A stretch of 28,793 nucleotides of DNA from UBA1479 sp964012715 (lineage in GTDB: Bacteria > Pseudomonadota > Alphaproteobacteria > Rhodospirillales > Casp-alpha2), in assembly GCA_964012715.1 (NCBI GenBank), contig CAXGUG010000044.1:1-28793 (forward strand). Direction: 5' to 3'. A program made the translations under genes and the position numbers. The notes under the pieces are model-generated. The model ran no database searches and was not told the DNA's origin. It saw nothing but the letters and a program-made list of their open reading frames with translations. The stretch's first letter is position 1, and every line of letters starts with the position of its first letter. Shown here one piece after another: positions 22,222-28,793 of the stretch.

Positions 22222-22866
22222 ATGGAACGGTACGTGCAAATATACCTGCTGACCGCAGCGGTCCTCGTGGCCCTGTTTCTGGTGACTGCGGCCGCCATCG
22301 CGGCACCGCGCGTGCCGGATGCCGAAGCCATGGCCATGAATCCCTTGATCCGCACGGCGGCGTCCCTCTCCAAGGGAGGTCAATGCATCCGCCACGTTCG
22401 GACCCGGACGGGCGAAGCCCTCTATAACTCCTGCACCGAATGCATGGTCGTCGGCGTCACCCGCCTGCGCCAGGGCTACACCAACCCGGAAGTCCGCAAA
22501 TTCAACGTGCAGGGTAATTCCTCGGTCTCTCTGCCCTTCCGCGGGCCGGGACGGACCAACCTGGGCACCATCTATCCCTGTCATCAGGCCAATCTGGTGA
22601 AGCCGGAAACCATGACCGACGACAGCGATAAGCAATGCATCACGTTGGAGACGGACAATAAGACCGGTGGCGTCTATCTGGTGAACAGCTGCCGTGCCTG
22701 TCGGGCGGCTTCGGTCGTGCGCATGGCGTCGAACGGACGCGCATTGGGCCGTCAAGCCTATGTCATCGGGGCAAAAAGCAACCTGCGGCTGTCGCCGAAC
22801 GGGGCGGCCAAGGTGGGACTGACCCGCGAAGACCCCTGCCCGCAGTTGGCGAACCCGGGCCGCTGA
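22222..22866 (+). CDS. Secreted protein of two cysteine-rich repeats, function unknown
   Basis: A 214-residue protein not recognised as a known family. Residues 7-28 form a signal peptide or membrane anchor ending in AAAIAA. The rest is an internal duplication: QCIRHVRTRTGEALYNSC to YPC120, and QCITLETDNKTGGVYLVNSC to DPC206. Each repeat has four cysteines (C55, C71, C74, C120; C139, C157, C160, C206), with spacing x15-x2-x45 and x17-x2-x45, so they are probably disulfides or a metal site in the periplasm. The CxxC pairs sit in NSCTEC and NSCRAC. The upstream 88 bases are AT-rich and likely hold its promoter; the ribosome site is weak. It converges on clpA. Confidence 0.75.
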   Translation: MERYVQIYLLTAAVLVALFLVTAAAIAAPRVPDAEAMAMNPLIRTAASLSKGGQCIRHVRTRTGEALYNSCTECMVVGVTRLRQGYTNPEVRKFNVQGNSSVSLPFRGPGRTNLGTIYPCHQANLVKPETMTDDSDKQCITLETDNKTGGVYLVNSCRACRAASVVRMASNGRALGRQAYVIGAKSNLRLSPNGAAKVGLTREDPCPQLANPGR

Positions 22867-22912
22867 GCCCCTACCCTAGTCTCTTAAAACTTGATGGCTG
22901 ATACCGGCGGGT

Positions 22913-25225
22913 CTACTCGACCAGCGCCGGAACCTTGCCTTTCTTGCGCTTGGCGGGAAGGCGCGTCGAGCCCGGCTCGGGGAAATCCAGAACCAGTTCG
23001 TCGCCATCGACGCCTATCAGGACCAGGCCACCCTTCGACAGCTTGCCGAACAACAGTTCCTCGGCCAGCGGCTTCTTGATGTTCTCCTGAATCACGCGGC
23101 TGAGCGGACGGGCGCCGAACAGCTTGTCATAGCCCTTCTTGGCCAGCCATTCGCGGGCGGCGTCGGTCAGCTCGATCACCACGCCGCGATCTTCCAACTG
23201 CAGTTCCAGGTTCATCACGAACTTGTCGACCACGCGGGCGACAACCTCGGACGACAGCGCCGCAAAGGGAATGATCGCGTCCAGGCGGTTGCGGAATTCG
23301 GGCGTGAACATGCGCTCGATCGCTTCCGTGTCTTCGCCGACACGCGCTTCGCGCTCGAACCCGATGGCCGGCTTGGCCAGATCGGCCGCACCCGCGTTGG
23401 TGGTCATGATCAAGATCACGTTCCGGAAGCTTACCGACTTGCCGTTGTGGTCGGTCAATTTGCCGTGGTCCATGACCTGGAGCAGGATGTTGAACAGGTC
23501 CGGATGGGCCTTTTCGATTTCGTCCAGCAACAGCACGCAATGGGGCTGCTGATCGACCGCATCGGTCAACAAACCGCCCTGGTCAAAGCCGACATAGCCC
23601 GGGGGCGCGCCGATCAGGCGCGACACGGAATGACGCTCCATGTATTCGGACATGTCGAAGCGGACCAGATCGATCCCCAGGATATGCGCCAGCTGGCGGG
23701 CGACCTCGGTCTTGCCGACGCCGGTCGGGCCCGAGAACAAATAAGAGCCGATGGGCTTTTCCGGTTCACGCAGGCCCGCGCGGGACAGCTTGATGGCGCT
23801 GGCCAGGGCCTCGATCGCGTTATCCTGCCCGAAGACCATGGTCTTGAGGTCGCGATCCAAGGTTTTCAGCGCCTTGCGGTCGTCGGACGAAACGGTTTTT
23901 TGCGGAATTCGCGCGATCTTGGCGATCACCTCTTCCACGTCCTTGACCGTCACGGTCTTGCGCCGCTTGCCCGGCGGCAACAGCATGCGGGACGCACCGA
24001 CTTCGTCGATCACGTCCAGCGCCTTATCCGGCAGCTTACGTTCGTGGATGTACTTGGTCGACAGTTCCACCGCCGCCTTGAGGGCGTCGTTGGTGTAGCG
24101 GACCTTGTGGTGCTCCTCGAAATAGGGCTTCAGGCCCTTGAGTATCTTGATCGCGTCATCCATCGACGGCTCATAGACGTCGATCTTCTGGAACCGGCGC
24201 ACCAGGGCGCGGTCCTTTTCGAAGTAGTTGCGGTATTCCTTGTAGGTGGTCGAACCCATGCAGCGCAGACCGCCCTTCTGCAACGCCGGCTTCAAGATGT
24301 TGGATGCATCCATCGACCCGCCCGAGGTCGCCCCCGCCCCGATCACCGTGTGGATTTCGTCGATGAACAGGATGGCGTTGGGCATGGCCTCCAGCTCGGA
24401 CATGACGTTTTTCAGGCGTTCCTCGAAATCGCCGCGATAGCGGGTTCCGGCCAAAAGCGCCCCCATGTCCAGGGCGTAGATCACGTTGCCTTGCAAAACT
24501 TCCGGCACTTCACCGTCTTCGATCCGCTTGGCCAAGCCTTCGGCGATGGCGGTCTTGCCGACGCCGGGGTCGCCGACGAACAACGGATTGTTCTTGTTTC
24601 GGCGGCACAGGATCTGAATGGCGCGCTCGACTTCGTCATGGCGACCGATCAGGGGGTCGATCCGCCCTTCCGTCGCCTTCTTGTTAAGGTTGGTGCAATA
24701 GGCGTCGAGCGCTTCCGAGCCCTTGCGGGCGACGGTCTCGCCCTCGGCATCGGGATCGGCGCCGGACACCGTGCGTTGTTCCGACTGGCCCGGCACCTTG
24801 GCGATGCCGTGGGAGATGTAATTGACCGCATCCAGGCGCGTCATGTCCTGTAGTTGCAGGTAATAGACGGCATGCGATTCCCGTTCCGAGAACAGCGCGA
24901 CCAGCACGTTAGCGCCCGTCACTTCCTCGCGGCCCGAGGACTGCACATGGATCACCGCGCGCTGCACGACGCGCTGGAAACCGGCGGTCGGCTTGGGCTC
25001 CAACCCGCGCGGATTGTCGATTTCGGTCAGTTCGTTATCAAGGAATTCCGTCAGGTCGGCGACCAGGCGCTCCAACTCGACATCACAGGCTTTCAGGACG
25101 GCAATGGCGTCCGGATCTTCGGTCAGAGATAACAGCAGATGTTCGAGAGTTGCGTATTCATGATTACGCTCGGCGGCTAGGGCCAGGGCGCGGTGAAGGG
25201 TCTGTTCAAGCTCTCGTGAAAGCAT
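22913..25225 (-). CDS. clpA: ATP-dependent Clp protease unfoldase subunit ClpA
   Basis: A 770-residue Hsp100 unfoldase that feeds substrates into ClpP. The N-domain (~1-145) binds ClpS. The first AAA+ module has Walker A GDPGVGKT at 218-225, with FIDEIHTVIGAGAT as Walker B region. The second has GPTGVGKTEVARQLAH near residue 500 and LLLDEIEKAHPD. The middle domain of ClpB is absent, which fits ClpA rather than ClpB/ClpC. The start abuts the clpS stop with no gap, so translation is coupled. ClpP is not encoded here. With Aat and ClpS also in the window, the leucine N-end-rule branch is represented except for ClpP. Confidence 0.97.
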   Translation of the reverse strand: MLSRELEQTLHRALALAAERNHEYATLEHLLLSLTEDPDAIAVLKACDVELERLVADLTEFLDNELTEIDNPRGLEPKPTAGFQRVVQRAVIHVQSSGREEVTGANVLVALFSERESHAVYYLQLQDMTRLDAVNYISHGIAKVPGQSEQRTVSGADPDAEGETVARKGSEALDAYCTNLNKKATEGRIDPLIGRHDEVERAIQILCRRNKNNPLFVGDPGVGKTAIAEGLAKRIEDGEVPEVLQGNVIYALDMGALLAGTRYRGDFEERLKNVMSELEAMPNAILFIDEIHTVIGAGATSGGSMDASNILKPALQKGGLRCMGSTTYKEYRNYFEKDRALVRRFQKIDVYEPSMDDAIKILKGLKPYFEEHHKVRYTNDALKAAVELSTKYIHERKLPDKALDVIDEVGASRMLLPPGKRRKTVTVKDVEEVIAKIARIPQKTVSSDDRKALKTLDRDLKTMVFGQDNAIEALASAIKLSRAGLREPEKPIGSYLFSGPTGVGKTEVARQLAHILGIDLVRFDMSEYMERHSVSRLIGAPPGYVGFDQGGLLTDAVDQQPHCVLLLDEIEKAHPDLFNILLQVMDHGKLTDHNGKSVSFRNVILIMTTNAGAADLAKPAIGFEREARVGEDTEAIERMFTPEFRNRLDAIIPFAALSSEVVARVVDKFVMNLELQLEDRGVVIELTDAAREWLAKKGYDKLFGARPLSRVIQENIKKPLAEELLFGKLSKGGLVLIGVDGDELVLDFPEPGSTRLPAKRKKGKVPALVE

Positions 25226-25594
25226 CTAATCCTCGTCTCCGCTGCCGTCTTTCTCGATCGTGCACTGCAGGGGGTGCTGGTGCTGACGCGCCAGATCCAT
25301 GACCTGAGTGACTTTCGTCTCGGCGATTTCATAAGTGAAGACACCGCACACGCCCACGCCGCGTTGATGGACGTGCAGCATCACCTGGGTGGCTTGCTCG
25401 CTTGCCATGCCGAAATAACGTTCCAGCACATGGACGACGAATTCCATAGGGGTGTAGTCGTCGTTGAGCATCAGGACTTTGTACATCGACGGCCGCTTGG
25501 TACGGGTCCGCGACTTGACCGCCAATCCGGTGCCGGAATCATCGTTCCGACCGGGGTCAATTGGGGATTTTGGCGGGTCTGTCGGTCCTGTCAT
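25226..25594 (-). CDS. clpS: ClpS, N-end-rule adaptor of ClpAP
   Basis: A 122-residue adaptor that delivers proteins with N-terminal Leu, Phe, Tyr or Trp to ClpA. The core is complete: YKVLMLNDDYTPMEFVVHVL, where Asn-Asp-Asp and Met form the amino-acid pocket, and VMLHVHQRGVGVCGVFTYEIAETK. An N-terminal tail of about 35 polar residues precedes the fold, longer than in E. coli but common in alphaproteobacteria. It is transcribed first in the clpS-clpA pair. Confidence 0.96.
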   Translation of the reverse strand: MTGPTDPPKSPIDPGRNDDSGTGLAVKSRTRTKRPSMYKVLMLNDDYTPMEFVVHVLERYFGMASEQATQVMLHVHQRGVGVCGVFTYEIAETKVTQVMDLARQHQHPLQCTIEKDGSGDED

Positions 25595-25892
25595 CTCCGT
25601 CCTGTCCTTGCCGTGTCGGGCCGGCGTACACCGCCCATCGGCGCCGCCAAAGCGGCCTTACCACTCCGACGGTAACCCAATTCTATTTAAAAAGGATTGC
25701 CCGGGGAAGCCCCGGAACCGGGGCACGGCAGCCGTTCGTCCAGAATTATATGGGCAGGCGCCCCCGATCCGCCAAGCCCCTGGTCGAGAAATCATTGCCC
25801 GCGCGCGCGAAATACACCCCAAAAACAAAGCGCCCGGCGATTTCTCGCCGGGCGCGTCTAGCTGCCCTTACCAAAGGGGGATGGGGGAGGAA
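25595..25892. other. Intergenic region between clpS and the phasin gene
   Basis: These 298 bases hold the clpS leader and the phasin terminator. A 16-base GC-rich palindrome, GCCCCGG-AA-CCGGGGC, occupies 25709-25724 and overlaps a second CCGGGG/CCCCGG pairing, so alternative hairpins are possible in the clpS leader. TAGAAT on the minus strand (around 25680) is a possible -10. No gene is evident. Confidence 0.5.
25819..25855 (-). terminator. Intrinsic terminator of the phasin gene
   Basis: On the minus strand GCGCCCGGCGA and TCGCCGGGCGC form a perfect 11-bp stem with a GAAA loop, followed by TTTGTTTTTG. It lies 38 bases beyond the phasin stop and should also insulate clpS from phasin transcription. 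Confidence 0.92.
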
Positions 25893-26447
25893 TCAGGCAG
25901 CAAGCGGTTTGCCGGCCTTTTCAACGGCCACGGACACGCGCGCAGCGATCGGCGCGGTCGCTTCCTCGGCCAGCTTGACGGCCATGTCGGAAATCTTGCG
26001 GCTTTCGTCCAGGGCCTTGGAATAATTGGTCTTCATCATGTCATTCTGAAGCTTGACCACTTCCTCGACCGATTTGCAGCCGAACATCTTCTTGGTCAGG
26101 GTGACCGAGTCTTCCATGTTCTTCTGCGCCATCGAGAACAGCACCTTGTTAATGTCCTGCACACCCTTGACCAGGATGTTGTTGGAGGACACCAGGGCAT
26201 CGACGTTGTCCTTGCCATAGGCAAGAACGTCTTCGTAATTCTTGAAGACTTCCGTACCGGCCTTAACAGCCGCGGCGACCTGTTCCTGGCTCATGGCGAC
26301 GGCCTTCTCGACCCCCTTGGTCGCGACTTCCGTACCGGCTTTGACAACGGTCTCAACGGTTTCCTTGCCGACCGTAACGGCCGCCTCGACCTGGCTGGCG
26401 GGAGCGGCGGGTTTCGCGGTCGCAGTAGGCTTCTTGGCTTCAGCCAT
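25893..26447 (-). CDS. Phasin-family protein
   Basis: A 184-residue protein of the Phasin_2 type, which coats polyhydroxyalkanoate granules or binds related surfaces. The start at 26447 is chosen because GGAGAGT lies just before it; a longer frame is open upstream but is not phasin-like. An Ala/Lys/Pro-rich N-terminus leads into amphipathic helices with heptad-like spacing (VEAAVTVGKETVETVVKAG, KNYEDVLAYGKDNVDALVSS, LFSMAQKNMEDSV). There is one cysteine (MFGCKS) and no signal peptide. It has its own promoter with flanking TGCNNNGCA palindromes and its own terminator, so it is a single-gene unit. PHA synthase genes are not in the window. Confidence 0.92.
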   Translation of the reverse strand: MAEAKKPTATAKPAAPASQVEAAVTVGKETVETVVKAGTEVATKGVEKAVAMSQEQVAAAVKAGTEVFKNYEDVLAYGKDNVDALVSSNNILVKGVQDINKVLFSMAQKNMEDSVTLTKKMFGCKSVEEVVKLQNDMMKTNYSKALDESRKISDMAVKLAEEATAPIAARVSVAVEKAGKPLAA

Positions 26448-26554
26448 CGTACTCTCCATCAGAATTTTGTTTGGCGGGCGATCAATATCTTTACATCGCA
26501 GGCGGTCTGCCGCTTTCGGCGCCGCCGCTGACTGGCAACAGAGGACCTCAATGT

Positions 26555-26563
26555 TGCGTTGCA
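26555..26563 (-). promoter_or_regulatory. Candidate PhaR-type operator, downstream site
   Basis: TGCGTTGCA matches the TGC-N3-GCA form reported for PhaR, the repressor of phasin genes. It would cover about +5 to +13 of the phasin transcript. Confidence 0.4.
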
Positions 26564-26574
26564 GCAATGGAAAA

Positions 26575-26604
26575 AACATACGCCTCTCAAGGGCTACACG
26601 TCAA
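26575..26604 (-). promoter_or_regulatory. Candidate sigma-70-type promoter of the phasin gene
   Basis: On the minus strand TTGACG (26604-26599) and TATGTT (26580-26575) are separated by 18 bases, about 120 bases upstream of the phasin start. The two TGCNNNGCA palindromes flank it. Confidence 0.5.
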
Positions 26605-26611
26605 GGGCGAC

Positions 26612-26626
26612 TTGTGCAGTGCACAA
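26612..26626 (-). promoter_or_regulatory. Candidate PhaR-type operator, upstream palindrome
   Basis: TTGTGCA-G-TGCACAA is a perfect 15-base palindrome containing TGCAGTGCA (TGC-N3-GCA). It lies 8 bases upstream of the -35 element, 60 bases centre to centre from the downstream site. Confidence 0.5.
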
Positions 26627-26904
26627 AAGTTTATTCGATTTGTCATCCCATTGTATTTCAATGACTTAGGAGCACACCTCCCCCTTGTCACCTCCGCCCT
26701 GAAACCGCCTTTGACCTGCCCGTTTTTGGCCATTTTCGCCCTCGGTTAACCTTTTATTCACGATGAATCCTTAAAGAACATATTGATTCGCCTGCGAAAT
26801 TTCTGGAGACGCCGCATTCGGATTCGGTTACGATGCGGACGAATCGGGGGACGACGCGACGACGACGATGAGACCAAATGCTCGGAACGGGGAAGAGAGC
26901 TCTC

Positions 26905-28137
26905 ATGGCTGACACGACGCGCCCGACTATTAAGCGGGGAGGCTTCGGCCTTCTGGCGGCCGCAGCCGCCATACTGATTACCGCCATGCTTGCCCTTCCG
27001 GGTCAGGCAGCGGCCAAATACGCATCTTTGGTGATCGACGCCAATACCGGCGAGGTTCTGCACGCGGTCAACGCGGATACGCGGAACTATCCCGCCTCTC
27101 TCACGAAGATGATGACCCTTTATAAGGTGTTTGAAGCGATCGACAGCGGTCGCTGGTCCATGAACACGCGCCTGCGGATGTCCCGTCATGCCGCCAATCA
27201 GCCCCCGTCGAAGCTGGGTCTGAAACCGGGCGAGACGATTTCGGTTCGCGACGCGATCCTGGCCCTGGCCATCAAGTCCGCCAACGACATCGCCGCCGCC
27301 GTGGGCGAAAATTACAGCGGTTCTGAACGTAAGTTCGCGCTGGAAATGACCTCGACGGCGCGTCGCCTGGGCATGGACCGGACGACCTTCCGCAATGCCT
27401 CGGGCCTGCCCAACCGGGGACAGATGAGCACTGCCCGCGACATGGCCAAGCTGGCCCGCGCCCTGCTGCGTGATTTTCCGCAGCACTATCACTTTTTCTC
27501 GCGCACCCGGTTCGACTTCCAGGGCGTGTCGCACAAGACGCACAATAAGCTGCTGCTGACCTATGAGGGCGCGGACGGCTTTAAAACCGGCTATATCCGC
27601 GCCTCGGGCTTCAATCTGGTGACCTCGGCCAAACGCGACGGGCGTCGCCTGATCGGCGTGGTTTTCGGCGCCAATTCGTCCAGCTCGCGCAATCGCCTGA
27701 TGGCTAAGTTCCTGGATAAGGCATTCGACAAGGTCGGCAGCGCCCCGATCCTGGCCAAAGCCGAAGTTCCGGCCCCTGCTCCGCTGCCGACTTCCGGCAA
27801 CCGTCAGGAAGAACAGGGCGACGGCGACGGTCCGACCCGCATCGTCGAATTCGACAAGCATTCCCGCTGGGGCATTCAGGTCGGCGCGTTCAGCCATTCC
27901 GACCAGGCCGAAACCATGGCCATGAAGGCCCGCGCCACCCTGCCCAAGCTGCTCGATAACGGCGTCGTTTCGATCGTGCCGCTAACCAAAAAGAATGGCT
28001 CGGTCCTGCATCGCGCCCGGGTCTATGGCCTGTCCAAGCGCGAAGCCTTCAACGCCTGCAAGTTGCTGGAGAAGCGCCGCATCCCCTGCATGGAACTGCG
28101 CGGCCCGCCGACGATGGAAATGGCGGCCCTGCAGTAA
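26905..28137 (+). CDS. D-alanyl-D-alanine carboxypeptidase (PBP5/6 type) with SPOR domain
   Basis: A 410-residue periplasmic serine peptidase that trims the terminal D-Ala from peptidoglycan stem peptides. The ATG at 26905 is preferred, with GGAAGAG at the right distance; one at 26878 would add nine residues. A long Arg/Lys-containing signal peptide ends near GQAAA (residue 37). The three catalytic boxes are present: SLTK (Ser65, Lys68), SAN (125-127) and KTG (227-229). After the catalytic domain comes a Pro/Ala/Glu-rich linker and a C-terminal SPOR domain (~325-405, RWGIQVGAFSHSDQAE and RARVYGLSKREAFNACKLL), which binds denuded glycan and often targets proteins to the septum. The SPOR domain seems to replace the usual PBP5 membrane-anchor tail. 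Confidence 0.95.
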   Translation: MADTTRPTIKRGGFGLLAAAAAILITAMLALPGQAAAKYASLVIDANTGEVLHAVNADTRNYPASLTKMMTLYKVFEAIDSGRWSMNTRLRMSRHAANQPPSKLGLKPGETISVRDAILALAIKSANDIAAAVGENYSGSERKFALEMTSTARRLGMDRTTFRNASGLPNRGQMSTARDMAKLARALLRDFPQHYHFFSRTRFDFQGVSHKTHNKLLLTYEGADGFKTGYIRASGFNLVTSAKRDGRRLIGVVFGANSSSSRNRLMAKFLDKAFDKVGSAPILAKAEVPAPAPLPTSGNRQEEQGDGDGPTRIVEFDKHSRWGIQVGAFSHSDQAETMAMKARATLPKLLDNGVVSIVPLTKKNGSVLHRARVYGLSKREAFNACKLLEKRRIPCMELRGPPTMEMAALQ

Positions 28138-28405
28138 GGATCGCCCTTCCCCGCTCTCTTTCCTTCTATTTGACCGTCACGCCGTCGACAGCCCTGTCGG
28201 CGGCGTTTCTGCGAATGCAAACTGGAACGAATTTAAACGTGACATGGACCAACAAATTTTGGCAAAATTGTCGATGAGATTTTGTCGGCGAGAGGAGGTC
28301 TAGGCCTTTTCACTCGACAAGGGGGAGGGAGAGGAACCGTCTTTCGGCGGTTCCTCTCTTGTTTTTCTGCACTGATTTCCAGGGGATAGGGTCCAGAGAC
28401 CGGAA
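28138..28405. other. Intergenic region downstream of the carboxypeptidase gene
   Basis: These 268 bases contain no protein gene. The perfect palindrome AATTTTG-G-CAAAATT lies at 28255-28269 in an AT-rich patch, a GAGAGGAGG run follows at about 28289, and a strong terminator stands at 28329-28366. The stretch may be a long 3' leader of the carboxypeptidase mRNA or may hold a small RNA. Confidence 0.5.
28329..28366 (+). terminator. Intrinsic terminator downstream of the carboxypeptidase gene
   Basis: GAGAGGAACCGTC and GGCGGTTCCTCTC form a 13-bp stem (one G-U) with a TTTC loop, followed by TTGTTTTT. It lies 191 bases after the carboxypeptidase stop, unusually far for a simple gene-end terminator. 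Confidence 0.9.
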
Positions 28406-28793
28406 CTAAAGGTCCGGCGCTTCCAGTCCGCTCTGCGCCAATTGGTCGACCAAAGCCGCCTTCAGCGTCTCCAACCCCGCCGCATCCGCAGCTTCGCAGC
28501 GCGCCACCAGGACCGGCTGTGTATTCGAGGCCCGCAGCAGCCACCAACCGGCCTCGGACTGCACCCGAACCCCGTCCATGTCATGGACGTCGATCCCGCT
28601 CAGGCGGGTCAGGCGATCTCGGACCTCATCGACGACCTTGAACTTGCGGTCATCGGCGCAATCGAAGCGAATTTCCGGCGTGCTGACCGTCTTCGGCATG
28701 GAATCCAGCAGATCGGCGAGGCTGTCGCTCGTACCATTCAGGACGTTCAACAAGCGGACAGCGGCATAAAGCGCATCGTCATACCCGTAGTAG
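28406..28793 (-). CDS. Phosphomannomutase/phosphoglucomutase, C-terminal part
   Basis: The frame is open to the window edge, so only the last ~128 residues are present. The fragment begins YYGYDDALYAAVRLLNVLNG, the helix preceding domain 4 of alpha-D-phosphohexomutases, and contains the domain 4 phosphate-binding loop RASNTQPVLVARCEA. SGIDVHDMDGVRVQSEAGWWLLRASNT is typical of the AlgC/ManB-type PMM/PGM, which interconverts hexose 6- and 1-phosphates for LPS and exopolysaccharide precursors. Catalytic serine and metal site lie outside the window. Exact substrate range cannot be told from this part. Confidence 0.9.
   Translation of the reverse strand, partial: YYGYDDALYAAVRLLNVLNGTSDSLADLLDSMPKTVSTPEIRFDCADDRKFKVVDEVRDRLTRLSGIDVHDMDGVRVQSEAGWWLLRASNTQPVLVARCEAADAAGLETLKAALVDQLAQSGLEAPDL

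Larger units (their letters stand above)
26448..26904. other. Divergent region between the phasin and carboxypeptidase genes
   Basis: These 457 bases carry the phasin promoter and its candidate operators on the left, then an AT-richer stretch (26630-26780) and a GAC/GATTCG-repetitive leader (26818-26870) before the carboxypeptidase start. No gene is evident, and I could not place a convincing promoter for the plus-strand gene. Confidence 0.55.

Noticed and set aside
23447..24853. A 1.4-kb plus-strand open frame opposite clpA
   Set aside because: It is antisense to the conserved AAA+ modules of clpA and has the same Gly/Gln/Asp/His-rich shadow composition, with no ribosome site.
26448..26579. 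N-terminal extension of the phasin frame
   Set aside because: The added 44 residues are rich in Cys, Arg and Pro, unlike a phasin, and they cover the candidate promoter and operator. The ATG at 26447 has a proper ribosome site.
26746..26760. CtrA-like site TTAA-N7-TTCA upstream of the carboxypeptidase gene
   Set aside because: It has one mismatch to TTAA-N7-TTAA in an AT-rich stretch with no promoter placed next to it; such matches are expected by chance.
26818..26872. GAC and GATTCG short repeats before the carboxypeptidase gene
   Set aside because: The repeat units are irregular and few. They look like local compositional bias and not a minisatellite or binding array.

Overview
The window is a GC-rich (>60% by eye) chromosomal segment of an alphaproteobacterium, most likely of the Rhodospirillales or a neighbouring order. 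The signs are the NADH dehydrogenase accessory subunit NDUFA12, a DUF2155 protein, a B12-dependent class II ribonucleotide reductase, a phasin, a ThiS-ThiG fusion and ClpS-ClpA. No rRNA, tRNA, CRISPR array, insertion sequence or phage gene was seen. The two edges cut a pyrE gene (left) and a phosphohexomutase gene (right).

Layout. 1-2.3 kb: 3' end of pyrE and a secreted family-5 solute-binding protein without its permease. 2.3-3.3 kb (minus): thiSG fusion. 3.4-6.4 kb: aroQ-accB-accC-aat, tightly packed. 6.5-10.2 kb: an exported rhodanese and an exported DsrE-family protein, then an AMP-phosphorylase-like gene overlapping a divergent PRPP-synthetase-like gene. 10.2-13.65 kb (minus): NDUFA12, two MCE/MlaD-type proteins, DUF2155 and a Rieske-plus-helical-domain protein. 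14.1-17.8 kb: nrdJ, followed by two hairpin terminators. 18.2-22.9 kb: a receiver domain fused to a metallo-beta-lactamase-fold hydrolase, a RidA-family protein, a secreted alpha/beta hydrolase (minus), a FemAB/GNAT-like acyltransferase and a secreted protein built of two cysteine-rich repeats. 22.9-26.4 kb (minus): clpS-clpA and a phasin. 26.9-28.1 kb: D,D-carboxypeptidase with a SPOR domain. 28.4 kb to end (minus): C-terminus of a phosphomannomutase/phosphoglucomutase.

Most of the window is housekeeping: pyrimidine, thiamine and shikimate synthesis, the first step of fatty-acid synthesis, N-end-rule proteolysis (Aat, ClpS and ClpA, all three present here), dNTP synthesis and cell-wall trimming. 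The less ordinary material is the 6.5-11.8 kb block, which separates aat from DUF2155 (genes I recall as close neighbours in other alphaproteobacteria). Within it the nucleoside-phosphorylase/PRPP-synthetase pair and the Rieske fusion are the best candidates for undescribed biochemistry. Other points of interest are the REC-MBL fusion with a hairpin-rich leader, the duplicated eight-cysteine protein, and a compact operator-promoter-operator arrangement upstream of the phasin gene.
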